In this document: positions 30,666-39,538 of the stretch, piece after piece
How positions within the stretch are numbered: position 1 is the first letter of the stretch
Layout of the letters: every line of letters begins with the position of its first letter
Assembly (NCBI GenBank): GCA_017627015.1
Contig: JAGAHP010000020.1
Span: forward strand, 1 to 51,044
Origin: Bacilli bacterium
Lineage (GTDB): Bacteria; Bacillota_I; Bacilli_A; RF39; UBA660
Length of the DNA: 51,044 nt
Direction: 5' to 3'
Translations under genes and position numbers: made by a program
The notes under the pieces: model-generated
What the model was told of the DNA's origin: nothing
Databases searched by the model: none
What the model saw: only the letters and a program-made list of their open reading frames with translations

Positions 30666-30951
30666 AGCTAAAATATTTATGCCTTTTGATGCCTTAGGAG
30701 GACTTAAAGAGGCAATTAGAAGAGAAGAATTAAAACATGAAAATAAGTACGTAGATATAGAGTGCATAGATAAAAAGTTAAAAAAATTTAGAATAGGTGA
30801 TAACGTATATATATCTTACTATTATAATTTTGAATATATTAATTTTATTGGTCAAATTAAATATATAAATTATATAAATAGAATAATAACAATATCAAAT
30901 AGTAAGATTAATTTTGATGATATAGACGAAATAAAAAAGAAGCTTAATTAG
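30655..30951 (+). CDS. YolD-like protein
   Basis: A 98-residue protein whose NRAKIFMPFDALGGLKEAIR start matches the YolD-like family (R-x-K ... F-A/P-x-x-L-x-G), which accompanies UvrX/YqjW polymerases in Bacillota and is thought to act like UmuD. The rest (RIGDNVYISYYYNFEYINF and GQIKYINYINRIITI) fits the family's small beta-barrel. A strong AGGAGG (30644-30649) is inside the polymerase end, and the genes overlap by 11 bases. Its last 8 bases overlap the end of the converging spoVS gene. Confidence 0.8.
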   Translation: MQNRAKIFMPFDALGGLKEAIRREELKHENKYVDIECIDKKLKKFRIGDNVYISYYYNFEYINFIGQIKYINYINRIITISNSKINFDDIDEIKKKLN

Positions 30952-30955
30952 CTTC
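30933..30955 (-). terminator. Terminator of spoVS
   Basis: On the minus strand GAAGCT, a 5-base loop and AGCTTC are followed by TTTTTT. It overlaps the last codons of both converging genes. Confidence 0.82.
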
Positions 30956-31204
30956 TACTATTAGTTTAATCGCAGTTTTTTCTTCATTATCAATTAATAT
31001 ATTACTAAATGCAGGGATGCAAACTAAGTTTTTACCAGAAGGAGCAACAAATCCTCTTGTTATTGCTATTGCTTTAATAGCTTGGTTTAATGCACCTGCT
31101 CCAATAGCTTGCATTTCAACAGATTCTTTTTCTCTTAATGTGTTTGCCAAAGCTCCAGCTACTGAATTTGGATTTGATTTAGATGACACTTTTATTATTT
31201 CCAT
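30944..31204 (-). CDS. spoVS: Stage V sporulation protein S family protein
   Basis: An 86-residue SpoVS, which forms an Alba-like dimer implicated in nucleic-acid binding. The sequence is strongly conserved: SSKSNPNSVAGALANTLRE, then AIGAGALNQAIKAIAITRGF, then CIPAFSNILID. Length matches the family. The ATG has GAGGAAAT as ribosome site and a TATAAT upstream (complement of 31228-31233). The family also occurs in non-spore-formers, and no other sporulation gene is seen in this window, so sporulation should not be assumed. It lies convergent to the polymerase/YolD-like pair. Confidence 0.95.
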   Translation of the reverse strand: MEIIKVSSKSNPNSVAGALANTLREKESVEMQAIGAGALNQAIKAIAITRGFVAPSGKNLVCIPAFSNILIDNEEKTAIKLIVEAN

Positions 31205-31263
31205 AATTATTTCCTCACTTTCATTAAATTATATTATTATTTATAATAATTATTACTAATTTA

Positions 31264-31272
31264 TGATATAAT
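31264..31272 (+). promoter_or_regulatory. Extended -10 upstream of fhs
   Basis: TGA followed by TATAAT (31267-31272). It lies only 16 bases before the ATG at 31289 and overlaps the region of the ribosome site, so the real start of transcription may be slightly different. Confidence 0.4.
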
Positions 31273-31288
31273 TAAAGAGGTGATGCGT

Positions 31289-32785
31289 ATGAAAATACTA
31301 GATTTAATTAATAAGTTAAATATTAAAGAATATGAATTATATGGAAATGACATGGCTAAAATTAATATTGATTATAGTAATAAAAGATTAGGTAAATTAG
31401 TTTTAGTTACAAGTATTAATCCAACTCCGTTTGGAGAGGGGAAAACAACTACTTCAATTGGTCTTATTGATTCATTAAACAAAATAGGTGTTAATGCAGT
31501 TGGATCACTTAGAGAACCATCTATGGGACCAGTTTTTGGAAGAAAAGGCGGCGCAATAGGTGGAGGTAAAGCTAAGATAGTTCCTGAAAAGAAAATTAAT
31601 TTAAACTTTACTGGTGATTTTCATGCGATAACTTACGCAAATAATTTAATAAGCGCAGTTATTGATAATAGTATTTTTCAAGGTAATGAACTAGGAATAG
31701 ATAGAGTTACTTTTAATAGATGTTTAGACGTTAATGATAGATCACTTAGAAGAATATCTATTAATGGAAAAGAAACAAGTTTTGTAATAACTCCAGCATC
31801 AGAACTTATGTCTATAGTAGGACTATCTGAAACTATTACTGATTTAAGAAATAATTTAGGTAATATACTTGTTGGTTATACTAAAGATGATAAAGAAATA
31901 TATGTTAAAGATTTAAAATTAGTAGATGCTCTTTTATATGTACTTGAAGATGCGTTTAAACCTAATCTAGTAGGAACTTTATATAATAATCCAGTTATTG
32001 TTCATACTGGACCATTTGCTAATATTTCATATGGATGTTCATCTATTAGATCTATAAAAATGGCTATGGCTATTTCTGATGTAACTATTACTGAAGCTGG
32101 TTTTGGTAGTGATACTGGTGGAATGAAGTTCTTTGATTTATTATGCAGAAAAGGTAATTTATATCCTGATGCAGTAGTACTTAATGCTACTATGAGATCA
32201 ATTAAATATAATGGTGGATTTGATAACTTAGAATATCATATTAATAATATGAGTAAATTTACTAGTAACTTAATTGTTTCTTTAAATAAATTTGATGATG
32301 ATAAAGATGAAGAAATAGAAGAACTAAGAACTTATTTAAAAGAAAAAGGAATAGAGTTATGTATATCAACTATGTTTACTGATGGAGAAGATGGATGCAT
32401 AGAACTTGCGAACGCTATTAAAAATATTAAAGATAATACTAAAAAGTTTGAAATATATAATTTAAATGATTCACTAGTAGAAAAAATAAATAAAATTAAA
32501 GATATGTTCTATGCTAAAGAAATAGTTTATAGTGATGAAGTAAAAGCTAAAATCGATTTAATAGATAAACTACATCCAGGGTATCCAATATGTGTTTGTA
32601 AGACACCTATGTCTATAACAGATAACGAAAAGGTACTTGGATTTCCAAAAGATTTTACTATGACTATTACAGATATTAAAGTATATAATGGTGCTGGATA
32701 CATTGTACTATATATGGGTAATGTATTAACTATGCCAGGGCTTGCTAAAGAATCTAACTATCTAAAAGAGGTTTATAATGGATAG
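31289..32785 (+). CDS. fhs: Formate-tetrahydrofolate ligase
   Basis: Makes 10-formyl-THF from formate, THF and ATP, feeding purine and fMet synthesis. The P-loop NPTPFGEGKTTT (44-55), LREPSMGPVFGRKGGAIGGG, then INLNFTGDFHAIT and NDRSLRRI blocks are all conserved, as is the EAGFGSDTGGMKF glycine-rich segment. At 498 residues it is shorter than the usual 550-560, mostly by a trimmed N-terminus and shorter loops. The ATG at 31289 is 8 bases after GAGG; a GTG and an ATG upstream in frame lie inside that ribosome site. It overlaps tlyA by 8 bases. Confidence 0.95.
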   Translation: MKILDLINKLNIKEYELYGNDMAKINIDYSNKRLGKLVLVTSINPTPFGEGKTTTSIGLIDSLNKIGVNAVGSLREPSMGPVFGRKGGAIGGGKAKIVPEKKINLNFTGDFHAITYANNLISAVIDNSIFQGNELGIDRVTFNRCLDVNDRSLRRISINGKETSFVITPASELMSIVGLSETITDLRNNLGNILVGYTKDDKEIYVKDLKLVDALLYVLEDAFKPNLVGTLYNNPVIVHTGPFANISYGCSSIRSIKMAMAISDVTITEAGFGSDTGGMKFFDLLCRKGNLYPDAVVLNATMRSIKYNGGFDNLEYHINNMSKFTSNLIVSLNKFDDDKDEEIEELRTYLKEKGIELCISTMFTDGEDGCIELANAIKNIKDNTKKFEIYNLNDSLVEKINKIKDMFYAKEIVYSDEVKAKIDLIDKLHPGYPICVCKTPMSITDNEKVLGFPKDFTMTITDIKVYNGAGYIVLYMGNVLTMPGLAKESNYLKEVYNG

Positions 32786-33554
32786 ATTAGATTCTCTTTT
32801 AGTAAAAAAAGGTTTAGTAGTATCTAGAACTAGAGGAGAATATGAAATAAAAAATGGTAATGTTTTAGTAGATGGTAAAGTAGTAACTAAACCGAGTACA
32901 AAGTTTAATGAAGATGTTAAAATAGAAATAAATAATAAATTAGATTATGTATCTAAAGGTGCATTAAAACTATTAAAAGCAATTGATACTTTTAATATAG
33001 ATTTATCTAATAAAGTAATGCTTGATATAGGATCAAGTACAGGCGGATTTTCTGATGTAGCTCTAAGAAACAACATAAAAAAAGTAATCGCAGTAGATGT
33101 AGGTACTAATCAGTTTGATAAAGAATTACAAAAAGATTCTAGAATAGAATTACATGAAAACACCGACATCAGGTCTTTAATAATAAAAGATGAAATAGAT
33201 ACGGCAACTATAGATATTAGTTTTATATCGGTTACTAAAATAATTGATAAATTAAAAGATATAAATCCAAAAGAAATAGTACTTTTAATTAAACCTCAAT
33301 TTGAGTGTGGAAAGGAAATATCTGATAAATATAAAGGAATTCCATTAAATAAAGAGGTTCATAAAAAAGTAATTGAAAACATTATAAATTCTTTTGAAAG
33401 TATTGGTTATTATATTTTAGGTTTAACATATTCTCCAATTAAAGGAGGATCTGGAAATATAGAATATTTAGGATATTTTACAAAAACAGATAAAAATAAT
33501 ATTGATATTGAAAAAAATGTAAACATTGCCTTTGATAATTTATTACAAAAGTAA
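32778..33554 (+). CDS. tlyA: TlyA-type rRNA 2'-O-methyltransferase / hemolysin-like protein
   Basis: An S4 RNA-binding domain (about 1-62, RLDSLLVKKGLVVSR) fused to an FtsJ/RrmJ-type methyltransferase domain. The SAM-binding motif is MLDIGSSTGGFSDVALR, followed by AVDVGTNQFDKEL, then DTATIDISFISVTKI and LIKPQFECGKE (the KDKE-type lysine in LIKPQ). Members O-methylate 16S and 23S rRNA in mycobacteria; in Bacillota the substrate is less sure. Starts within the fhs end (8-base overlap, with AAAGAGG as ribosome site). Length, 258 residues, is normal. Confidence 0.9.
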   Translation: MDRLDSLLVKKGLVVSRTRGEYEIKNGNVLVDGKVVTKPSTKFNEDVKIEINNKLDYVSKGALKLLKAIDTFNIDLSNKVMLDIGSSTGGFSDVALRNNIKKVIAVDVGTNQFDKELQKDSRIELHENTDIRSLIIKDEIDTATIDISFISVTKIIDKLKDINPKEIVLLIKPQFECGKEISDKYKGIPLNKEVHKKVIENIINSFESIGYYILGLTYSPIKGGSGNIEYLGYFTKTDKNNIDIEKNVNIAFDNLLQK

Positions 33555-33560
33555 AATATT

Positions 33561-33569
33561 TGTTATAAT
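33561..33569 (+). promoter_or_regulatory. Extended -10 promoter of the GtrA fusion gene
   Basis: TGT-TATAAT (-10 at 33564-33569), with AAGGAG further down as ribosome site. Confidence 0.65.
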
Positions 33570-33591
33570 GTTTTTATGAAGGAGTTTTAGA

Positions 33592-35388
33592 ATGAAGAAG
33601 TTGATAGATAAATTATTTAGTTACCAGGGAATAAGATTTTTGTTTGTTGGTGGTTTAAATACTATAGTTGGATATGGCATATATGCATTGCTTTTATATT
33701 TAAATGTAAATTATTTGGTTGCGAATACAGTTTCAACAATTATAGGTATTTTACATAGTTATATATGGAATAGATTCTTTACATTTAAGTCTAAAGATAA
33801 AGCATTAGGCGAAATAACTAAATTTGTTTCAGTATATTTTATAAGTTATATAATAGGTATGTGTACACTATATATATTTAAATCTAAATTAAATATTAGT
33901 CCATATATCGCAGGATTAATAAATCTAGTTATAACTACTTTAATTAGTTATTTTGGACATAAGTATATAAGTTTTAGAAAACATGATTCTAAAATAATAG
34001 AAGGGATTATAGATATGAAAAAAGGGCCATCAAAATTAGTTTGGATAATATTAGGAGCATTGTTAGTATTTTGTTTCTTTATGTTTAATCATGGCGATTT
34101 AACTGCAACTGCAACACACGGAAAAGATTTATTAGAGTGTACTTTAAAAGGACAATTTTTAGACTTTTATGATTATACAAAATCTACAGCAGTATATTTA
34201 ATTCCTATTTATATTTTATTTGCGATATGGTCTATACCAGTAATGATTATATATAAGATTGCAGGTCTAAAAATGTGGGGAATATTAGATTATGGCGCTG
34301 TTAAATATTTCTTGTTATGGTGGTATAAACTTATGCCAGTATTATTTACAATAGGAACTGCTTTTGTTATTAAAAAAATATGTAAAGAAATAGGATTAAG
34401 TGAAAATAAAAAAAGATGGGCAATGTTCTTATTTTTAAGTAGTCCATTATTAATTTTTTCTCAATTTATATTTGGTCAATATGATAGTATTTGTATGTTT
34501 TTAACAACATTATCACTATATTATTATTTAAAGAAAGATTATACAAAGTTCTCAGTTATAATGTCACTTGCAATAACATTTAAAATGTTCCCACTATTCT
34601 TATTCATACCACTTGTATTATTATCAGAAAAAAGATTATTGCATATTGCTAAACATATGTGTATAGGTATGGTAGGAACATTAATTTCAAATGTTTTATT
34701 TATAAATAGTCCAGGTTTTATGGAGGCTAAAAATTTTACTACTGATATGATAGATAGATTCTTCTTATCAGGTATTAATTTATTTTCAGGAGTATTCTCT
34801 ATATTCTTATTTATATTTGTAGGAATATGTGTTTATTGTTATATGAAAAAAATTGATAATAAAACAGAATATTATACTAATTCAATATATGTATGTTTAG
34901 TTTTATATACATCATTCTTTGCATTTGTATTATGGCATCCTCAATGGATAATTCTATTAGTACCATTTTTAGTATTAGGAATAATCATTAATAATAATGT
35001 TAAAACATCATTAATATTAAGTACATGTATATCTGGATTATATTTATTATTAGTTTTATACTTATTTCCACTTAATGCGGATGAACAAATGTTAAATGGT
35101 GGAATATTACCAATGATTTTTGGTGAGTATATTCCTCAAAGAGCATTAATGCATAACGTACTTATGAAGATTAATATATTAAGTAATAGTATGCTTACAA
35201 CATTATTTGTTAGTGTACTCATGATTAATTTAATTATTAAATATCCTACAAAAGATAGAATTAAAGAAATTGAATCAGAAACTAAAAAAGAAGATTTTAC
35301 TGATACACCAAAAGGATATTTATTAATGGGGGTACTTCCAATATTTATATTTGTAGTACCAGCAGTTTTAATATATTTCTTAGCATAA
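33592..35388 (+). CDS. GtrA-like domain fused to a GT-C glycosyltransferase-like membrane protein
   Basis: A 598-residue membrane protein in two parts. Residues 1-135 form a GtrA-like flippase domain with four membrane segments (FLFVGGLNTIVGYGIYALLL at the start and FGHKYISFRKH at the end). From about 150 onward are 9-10 more segments and the features of the GT-C family (DUF2029/GT87-like): FGQYDSICMFLTTLSLYYYL and TFKMFPLFLFIPLVLL, with extracytoplasmic D/E residues in the first loop. It would move a polyprenyl-phosphate sugar across the membrane and use it outside. Usually these are separate proteins, so the fusion is notable. The gene ends at a two-way terminator shared with the radical SAM gene. 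Confidence 0.8.
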   Translation: MKKLIDKLFSYQGIRFLFVGGLNTIVGYGIYALLLYLNVNYLVANTVSTIIGILHSYIWNRFFTFKSKDKALGEITKFVSVYFISYIIGMCTLYIFKSKLNISPYIAGLINLVITTLISYFGHKYISFRKHDSKIIEGIIDMKKGPSKLVWIILGALLVFCFFMFNHGDLTATATHGKDLLECTLKGQFLDFYDYTKSTAVYLIPIYILFAIWSIPVMIIYKIAGLKMWGILDYGAVKYFLLWWYKLMPVLFTIGTAFVIKKICKEIGLSENKKRWAMFLFLSSPLLIFSQFIFGQYDSICMFLTTLSLYYYLKKDYTKFSVIMSLAITFKMFPLFLFIPLVLLSEKRLLHIAKHMCIGMVGTLISNVLFINSPGFMEAKNFTTDMIDRFFLSGINLFSGVFSIFLFIFVGICVYCYMKKIDNKTEYYTNSIYVCLVLYTSFFAFVLWHPQWIILLVPFLVLGIIINNNVKTSLILSTCISGLYLLLVLYLFPLNADEQMLNGGILPMIFGEYIPQRALMHNVLMKINILSNSMLTTLFVSVLMINLIIKYPTKDRIKEIESETKKEDFTDTPKGYLLMGVLPIFIFVVPAVLIYFLA

Positions 35389-35419
35389 AAAATACTATTC
35401 GTTTGAATAGTATTTTTTT
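35387..35419. terminator. Bidirectional terminator
   Basis: AAAAAATACTATTC (35387-35400), GTTT loop, GAATAGTATTTTTTT. It serves both converging genes. Confidence 0.92.
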
Positions 35420-36324
35420 CCTTGATAAGAATCTCTTCTAGCCATTTCTTTATCTATTTCATTAAGAACACCAAATTTTTTTATAAGCCAATCAGGCTCT
35501 ACTAATTCTTCTTTTATTGGATCACCAGTTATTCTATTTATTACTATGTCATCTCTTAAATATTCTAATTGATCACATACTATATCTACATATTCTTTTC
35601 TTGAAAGTACATGCCATGGTTTTTTTAAATAATCTTTAAACATAGTAGTATTTTTTAAAATGTGAAGCATATGTATTTTTATACCAAGAATTTTTTTGTT
35701 AGATAAGTATTTTACTGTATTAATCATATCTTCTTTGGTTTCATATGGAAGTCCATTTATTATATGAACAACAACATCTATATTTCTTTTGTTTAATTCA
35801 TTTAAAGCAGTTTCAAATTCTTCTAAAGTAGAACATCTATTAATTATTTTGGCAGTTTTTTCATTAGTGGTTTGAAGCCCAAGTTCAACAACTAAATCTG
35901 TTCTTTTATTTAATTCTTCTAAATAGTCATAAACTTTAGGAGTAATAGAATCGGCCCTAGTTGCGATATTTAGTCCAACGACTCCTTCTTGTTTAAGTAT
36001 TAGTTCATATTTTTCTTTTAATTCAGAAAGAGGGGCATAAGTATTAGTATTTGCTTGAAAATAACCAATATATTTTGAAGTAGGCCATTTTTTTAACATG
36101 ATTTCTTTTATATTATTAAATTGATCTACTAGATTATCAGTTTTTATTATTTCACCAGAGCCATTAAGGCAATAGGAGCAGCCACCTGTTCCTTTTGTTC
36201 CATCTATATTTGGACATGTAAAACCGGCATTTAAACTAACTTTAAATACCTTGCATCCATATTTTTTCTTATAATAATAATTTAATGTATAATATCTTTT
36301 ATTATCTAAACTATATTTAAACAT
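35395..36324 (-). CDS. Radical SAM protein, YhcC/TIGR01212 family
   Basis: A 309-residue radical SAM enzyme of unknown substrate. The iron-sulfur cysteines are C37, C49 and C52 in TCPNIDGTKGTGGCSYC, a spacing typical of the YhcC/YtqA family and different from the classic CX3CX2C. Typical blocks follow: YIGYFQANTNTYAP, GLNIATRADS, DLVVELGLQTTN and VVHIINGLPYET. The ATG has AGGTGAT, and a TGA-TATAAT promoter (complement of 36342-36350) sits just upstream. The usual length is about 300. Reported members are thought to act on RNA, but this is not settled. Confidence 0.9.
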   Translation of the reverse strand: MFKYSLDNKRYYTLNYYYKKKYGCKVFKVSLNAGFTCPNIDGTKGTGGCSYCLNGSGEIIKTDNLVDQFNNIKEIMLKKWPTSKYIGYFQANTNTYAPLSELKEKYELILKQEGVVGLNIATRADSITPKVYDYLEELNKRTDLVVELGLQTTNEKTAKIINRCSTLEEFETALNELNKRNIDVVVHIINGLPYETKEDMINTVKYLSNKKILGIKIHMLHILKNTTMFKDYLKKPWHVLSRKEYVDIVCDQLEYLRDDIVINRITGDPIKEELVEPDWLIKKFGVLNEIDKEMARRDSYQGKKYYSNE

Positions 36325-36365
36325 AAAATCACCTAACTAGTATTATATCATTTTTAAAATAATTG

Positions 36366-36394
36366 TTGAATTAAATATAAAAATATATTATAAT
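36366..36394 (+). promoter_or_regulatory. Promoter of the leuS T-box operon
   Basis: TTGAAT (36366-36371), 17 bp, TATAAT (36389-36394). Confidence 0.78.
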
Positions 36395-36399
36395 TAATT

Positions 36400-36597
36400 T
36401 GTTGACAGCGAAGAAAAGTAGTAGTAAATGACTTATTTATAGAGAGTTAGTGGTTGGTGAAAGCTAATAATAAGAAATTTATGAACTTGTTTTGGAGTCA
36501 AAAAACGCATATCTGCGATATAGATTAAAGAGCATAGTTTCTATGAAGTAAGGTGGTACCGCCAAGTTTGGTCCTTACATCATAGGAATTTTTTTGT
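36400..36597 (+). promoter_or_regulatory. T-box riboswitch, Leu (CTT) specifier
   Basis: Stem I with AAAA/TTTT lower helix, GTAAAT/ATTTAT upper helix, loop-E GAA (36483-36485) and the specifier CTT (36486-36488) followed by G. AGAGAG and GGTTGGTGAAAG occupy the distal stem. T-box AAGGTGGTACCGCC at 36550-36563; terminator CTATGAAGTAAGG (36541-36553) against CCTTACATCATAG and a T run. Note that UUG (36487-36489) is also a Leu codon, shifted by one base. Confidence 0.93.
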
Positions 36598-36616
36598 TAA
36601 AAAGGAGTTGAATTTT

Positions 36617-37048
36617 ATGCCATCTATAATTAAATATTTAATAATTTTTGTAGGAAGTTATATTATGATTTTCTTTTTCTATTATATAACTTCAGTAAAT
36701 CCTTATCTGAAAAGAATGAGGGATAAAGATAAAAAAGATGATAACAAAAAAGGTAAAAAGAAAAAGAAAAAAGTATCTGATGAAAAGAAATATGGTACTG
36801 ATTTACAATTATTAAATGCATTTTACAAAATAGATTTAGAAAAAATAGGTGTACTTAGAACACTTAAAATACTTAATATAGTAAACCCATTTGTTTTATC
36901 TTTACTAGTTGTTATAGTATATCCAATTAAACAAATATGGTTAAAATTAATAGTATTAATGTTAATTATATTACCAGTTGTTTGGTTTACTTATTATTTT
37001 GTAGCAAAATATTTAAGACGAATTGAAAGGAAGAATAATAATGTATAA
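36617..37048 (+). CDS. Small membrane protein, first gene of the leuS operon
   Basis: A 143-residue protein not recognised as a named family. It has one N-terminal membrane segment (about 6-26), then a very basic cytoplasmic loop (DNKKGKKKKKKVSDEKK) and the soluble stretch YGTDLQLLNAFYKIDLEKIG, followed by two membrane segments (about 89-107 and 112-132) and a basic C-terminus. The ATG at 36617 follows AAGGAG by 9 bases. It overlaps leuS by 8 bases, so its level is set by the Leu T-box. The Lys-rich loop could contact RNA or ribosomes at the membrane; that is speculation. Confidence 0.72.
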   Translation: MPSIIKYLIIFVGSYIMIFFFYYITSVNPYLKRMRDKDKKDDNKKGKKKKKKVSDEKKYGTDLQLLNAFYKIDLEKIGVLRTLKILNIVNPFVLSLLVVIVYPIKQIWLKLIVLMLIILPVVWFTYYFVAKYLRRIERKNNNV

Positions 37049-39455
37049 TTTTAAAGAAGTAGAAAAGAAATGGATAGAGTATTGGGATAAAAATAAAACA
37101 TTTAGAACTGATACAGAAGATTTTAGTAAACCTAAATATTATGCACTTGATATGTTTCCATATCCATCAGGAGTAGGACTTCATGCAGGGCATGTTGAAG
37201 GTTATACCGCAACTGATGTTGTATCAAGAATGAAAAGAATGCAAGGATTTAATGTTCTTCATCCAATTGGTTATGATTCATTTGGTTTGCCAGCAGAACA
37301 ATTTGCGATTAAAACAGGTAAACATCCAAATGGTTTTACTCAAAAGAATATTGAATATTTTACAAAGCAATTAAAAGCAATTGGTTTATCATTTGATTGG
37401 GATAGATGTATATCATCACATGAACCATCATACTATAAATGGACTCAATGGATTTTCAAAAGATTATATGAAGATGGACTTGCTAAACAAGTAGATATGC
37501 CTGTTAACTGGTGTGAAGAATTAGGAACAGTACTTGCAAACGATGAAGTAATTGATGGTAAAAGTGAAAGAGGAGGATATCCTGTTGTTAGAAAGAATAT
37601 GAAACAATGGGTTATTGATATGCCTGCTTATGCTGAAAAACTATTATCAGGATTAGAAGATTTAGATTGGCCAGAATCAACTAAAGAAATGCAAAGAAAC
37701 TGGATTGGTAAAAGTACTGGAGTTGAAGTAGATTTTGATATAGTAGGTGGAGGAAAATTTTCTATTTATACTACTTGCATAGAAACTATTTATGGTATTA
37801 CATTTATGGTACTTGCACCTGAAAGTACATTAGTTGATGAATTAAAGAATAGAATAACTAATTTTGATGAAGTAGAAAAATATAGAGAAGAAACTGCTAA
37901 AAAGTCTGATTTTGATAGAACAGAAATGAATAAAGATAAATCAGGTGTTAAACTTGAAGGAGTTATGGCAATTAATCCTGTTAATGGAAAAGAAGTACCT
38001 ATTTATTTAGGAGACTTTGTTCTTGCATCTTATGGAACAGGAGCAGTTATGGCAGTTCCTAGTCATGATCAAAGAGATTATGAATATGCTGTTAAATATA
38101 ATATTCCAATGATACAAGTTATTGATGGAAGAGAAACTGATACTTGTGCATTTGAAAAAGTGGATTATTTAGGAAAAGGATGTAAGTTAATTAACTCAGA
38201 AGAATTTACTGGTTTAACAGTAGAAGAAGCTAAAAAAGCAATTACTGAAAAATTAGTTAAGATGGGTAAAGGAAGAGAAAAAACTAATTATAGAATTAGA
38301 GAATGGATATTTGCAAGACAAAGATATTGGGGAGAACCAATTCCTATAGTTAACTTTGAAGATGGTACTCAAGAAGCTTTAGATGATAGCGAATTACCAT
38401 TAGTTTTGCCAGAACTTGATGATTATAAAGGAAGAAACGGAAAAGCACCACTAGAAAACGCAACTGAATGGAAAAACGTTACTATTAATGGTAAAAAAGG
38501 AACATTAGAAACATCTACTATGCCAGGTTCTGCTGCATCATCTTGGTATTTCTTAAGATATATTGATCCAAAGAATGATAAAGAATTTGCAAGAAAAGAA
38601 TTAGTAGATCACTGGATGCCAGTAGATTTATATATGGGTGGTCCAGAACACGCTGTTGGTCATTTATTATATTCAAGAATGTGGAATGAATATCTATATG
38701 ATAAAGGATTAGTTGGTGTAGCTGAACCATTTAAAAAATTAGTTCATCAAGGTATGATACTTGGATCTAACGGATTAAAAATGGGTAAAAGATATCCTGA
38801 ATTTGCAGTTGATCCAATGGATGTTGCTAATGAGTATGGAGCAGATACATTAAGACTTTATGAAATGTTTATGGGACCAATCGAAGCTGAAAAACCATGG
38901 AGTGAAGAAGGCGTTAATGGTGCTAAGAAATTTATAGATAAAGTATACAGAATGTATATTGAAGAATCAAAAATAAAAGATGAAGAGAATACTAATTTAG
39001 ATAAAGTATATAATCAAACTGTTAAGAAAGTAACAGAAGACTATGAAAAATTATCATTTAATACTGCAGTATCTCAGTTAATGATTTTCTTAAATGCAGT
39101 ACAAAAAGAAGATGTATTCCCATTGAAGTATGCTGAAGGATTTATTAAATTGTTAAATCCAATCGCACCATTTATAACTGAAGAAATTTGGTCTATTATG
39201 GGACATAATGATACTATTACATATGAAGAATGGCCTAAATATGATGAATCTAAATTAGTTGAAGATAAATTTGAAATGGTTGTTCAAGTAAATGGAAAAG
39301 TAAGAGGAAAAATCGAAGTAGATGATTCTGTTACTGAAGAAGAAATGAAAGAAAAAGCAAAAAAAATAGAAAATGTTAAAAACTACTTAGATGGACACGA
39401 AATTATTAAAGAAATAGTTGTTCCAAAGAAATTAGTTAGTTTTGTTATAAAATAA
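37041..39455 (+). CDS. leuS: Leucyl-tRNA synthetase
   Basis: Class I synthetase charging tRNA(Leu). The HIGH motif is HAGH (48-51, in PYPSGVGLHAGHVEGYTATD). The CP1 editing domain (about 215-400) has its T-rich binding site as IYTTCIETIYG and an ASYGTGAVMAVPSHDQRD segment with the editing aspartate. The KMSKS loop reads KMGKR (580-584), followed by YPEFAVDP; KM(S/G)K(S/R) variants occur in part of Bacillota. The C-terminal anticodon and tail domains follow (VNGKVRGKIEV). It has 804 residues, normal. The ATG is set by AAAGGAAG; the operon ends with a strong terminator. Confidence 0.97.
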   Translation: MYNFKEVEKKWIEYWDKNKTFRTDTEDFSKPKYYALDMFPYPSGVGLHAGHVEGYTATDVVSRMKRMQGFNVLHPIGYDSFGLPAEQFAIKTGKHPNGFTQKNIEYFTKQLKAIGLSFDWDRCISSHEPSYYKWTQWIFKRLYEDGLAKQVDMPVNWCEELGTVLANDEVIDGKSERGGYPVVRKNMKQWVIDMPAYAEKLLSGLEDLDWPESTKEMQRNWIGKSTGVEVDFDIVGGGKFSIYTTCIETIYGITFMVLAPESTLVDELKNRITNFDEVEKYREETAKKSDFDRTEMNKDKSGVKLEGVMAINPVNGKEVPIYLGDFVLASYGTGAVMAVPSHDQRDYEYAVKYNIPMIQVIDGRETDTCAFEKVDYLGKGCKLINSEEFTGLTVEEAKKAITEKLVKMGKGREKTNYRIREWIFARQRYWGEPIPIVNFEDGTQEALDDSELPLVLPELDDYKGRNGKAPLENATEWKNVTINGKKGTLETSTMPGSAASSWYFLRYIDPKNDKEFARKELVDHWMPVDLYMGGPEHAVGHLLYSRMWNEYLYDKGLVGVAEPFKKLVHQGMILGSNGLKMGKRYPEFAVDPMDVANEYGADTLRLYEMFMGPIEAEKPWSEEGVNGAKKFIDKVYRMYIEESKIKDEENTNLDKVYNQTVKKVTEDYEKLSFNTAVSQLMIFLNAVQKEDVFPLKYAEGFIKLLNPIAPFITEEIWSIMGHNDTITYEEWPKYDESKLVEDKFEMVVQVNGKVRGKIEVDDSVTEEEMKEKAKKIENVKNYLDGHEIIKEIVVPKKLVSFVIK

Positions 39456-39478
39456 AGAGTTAAAACTCTTTATTTTTT
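39451..39478 (+). terminator. Terminator of leuS
   Basis: AATAAAGAGT (39451-39460) and ACTCTTTATT (39465-39474), followed by T residues. Confidence 0.92.
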
Positions 39479-39487
39479 ATTTTTTTC

Positions 39488-39516
39488 TTGAAAACAATAA
39501 TTATTTGTAATAGAAT
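39488..39516 (+). promoter_or_regulatory. Promoter of the DUF6020-like gene
   Basis: TTGAAA (39488-39493), 17 bp, TAGAAT (39511-39516). Confidence 0.65.
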
Positions 39517-39538
39517 ATTTTTTTAAGAGGTGTTTAGG

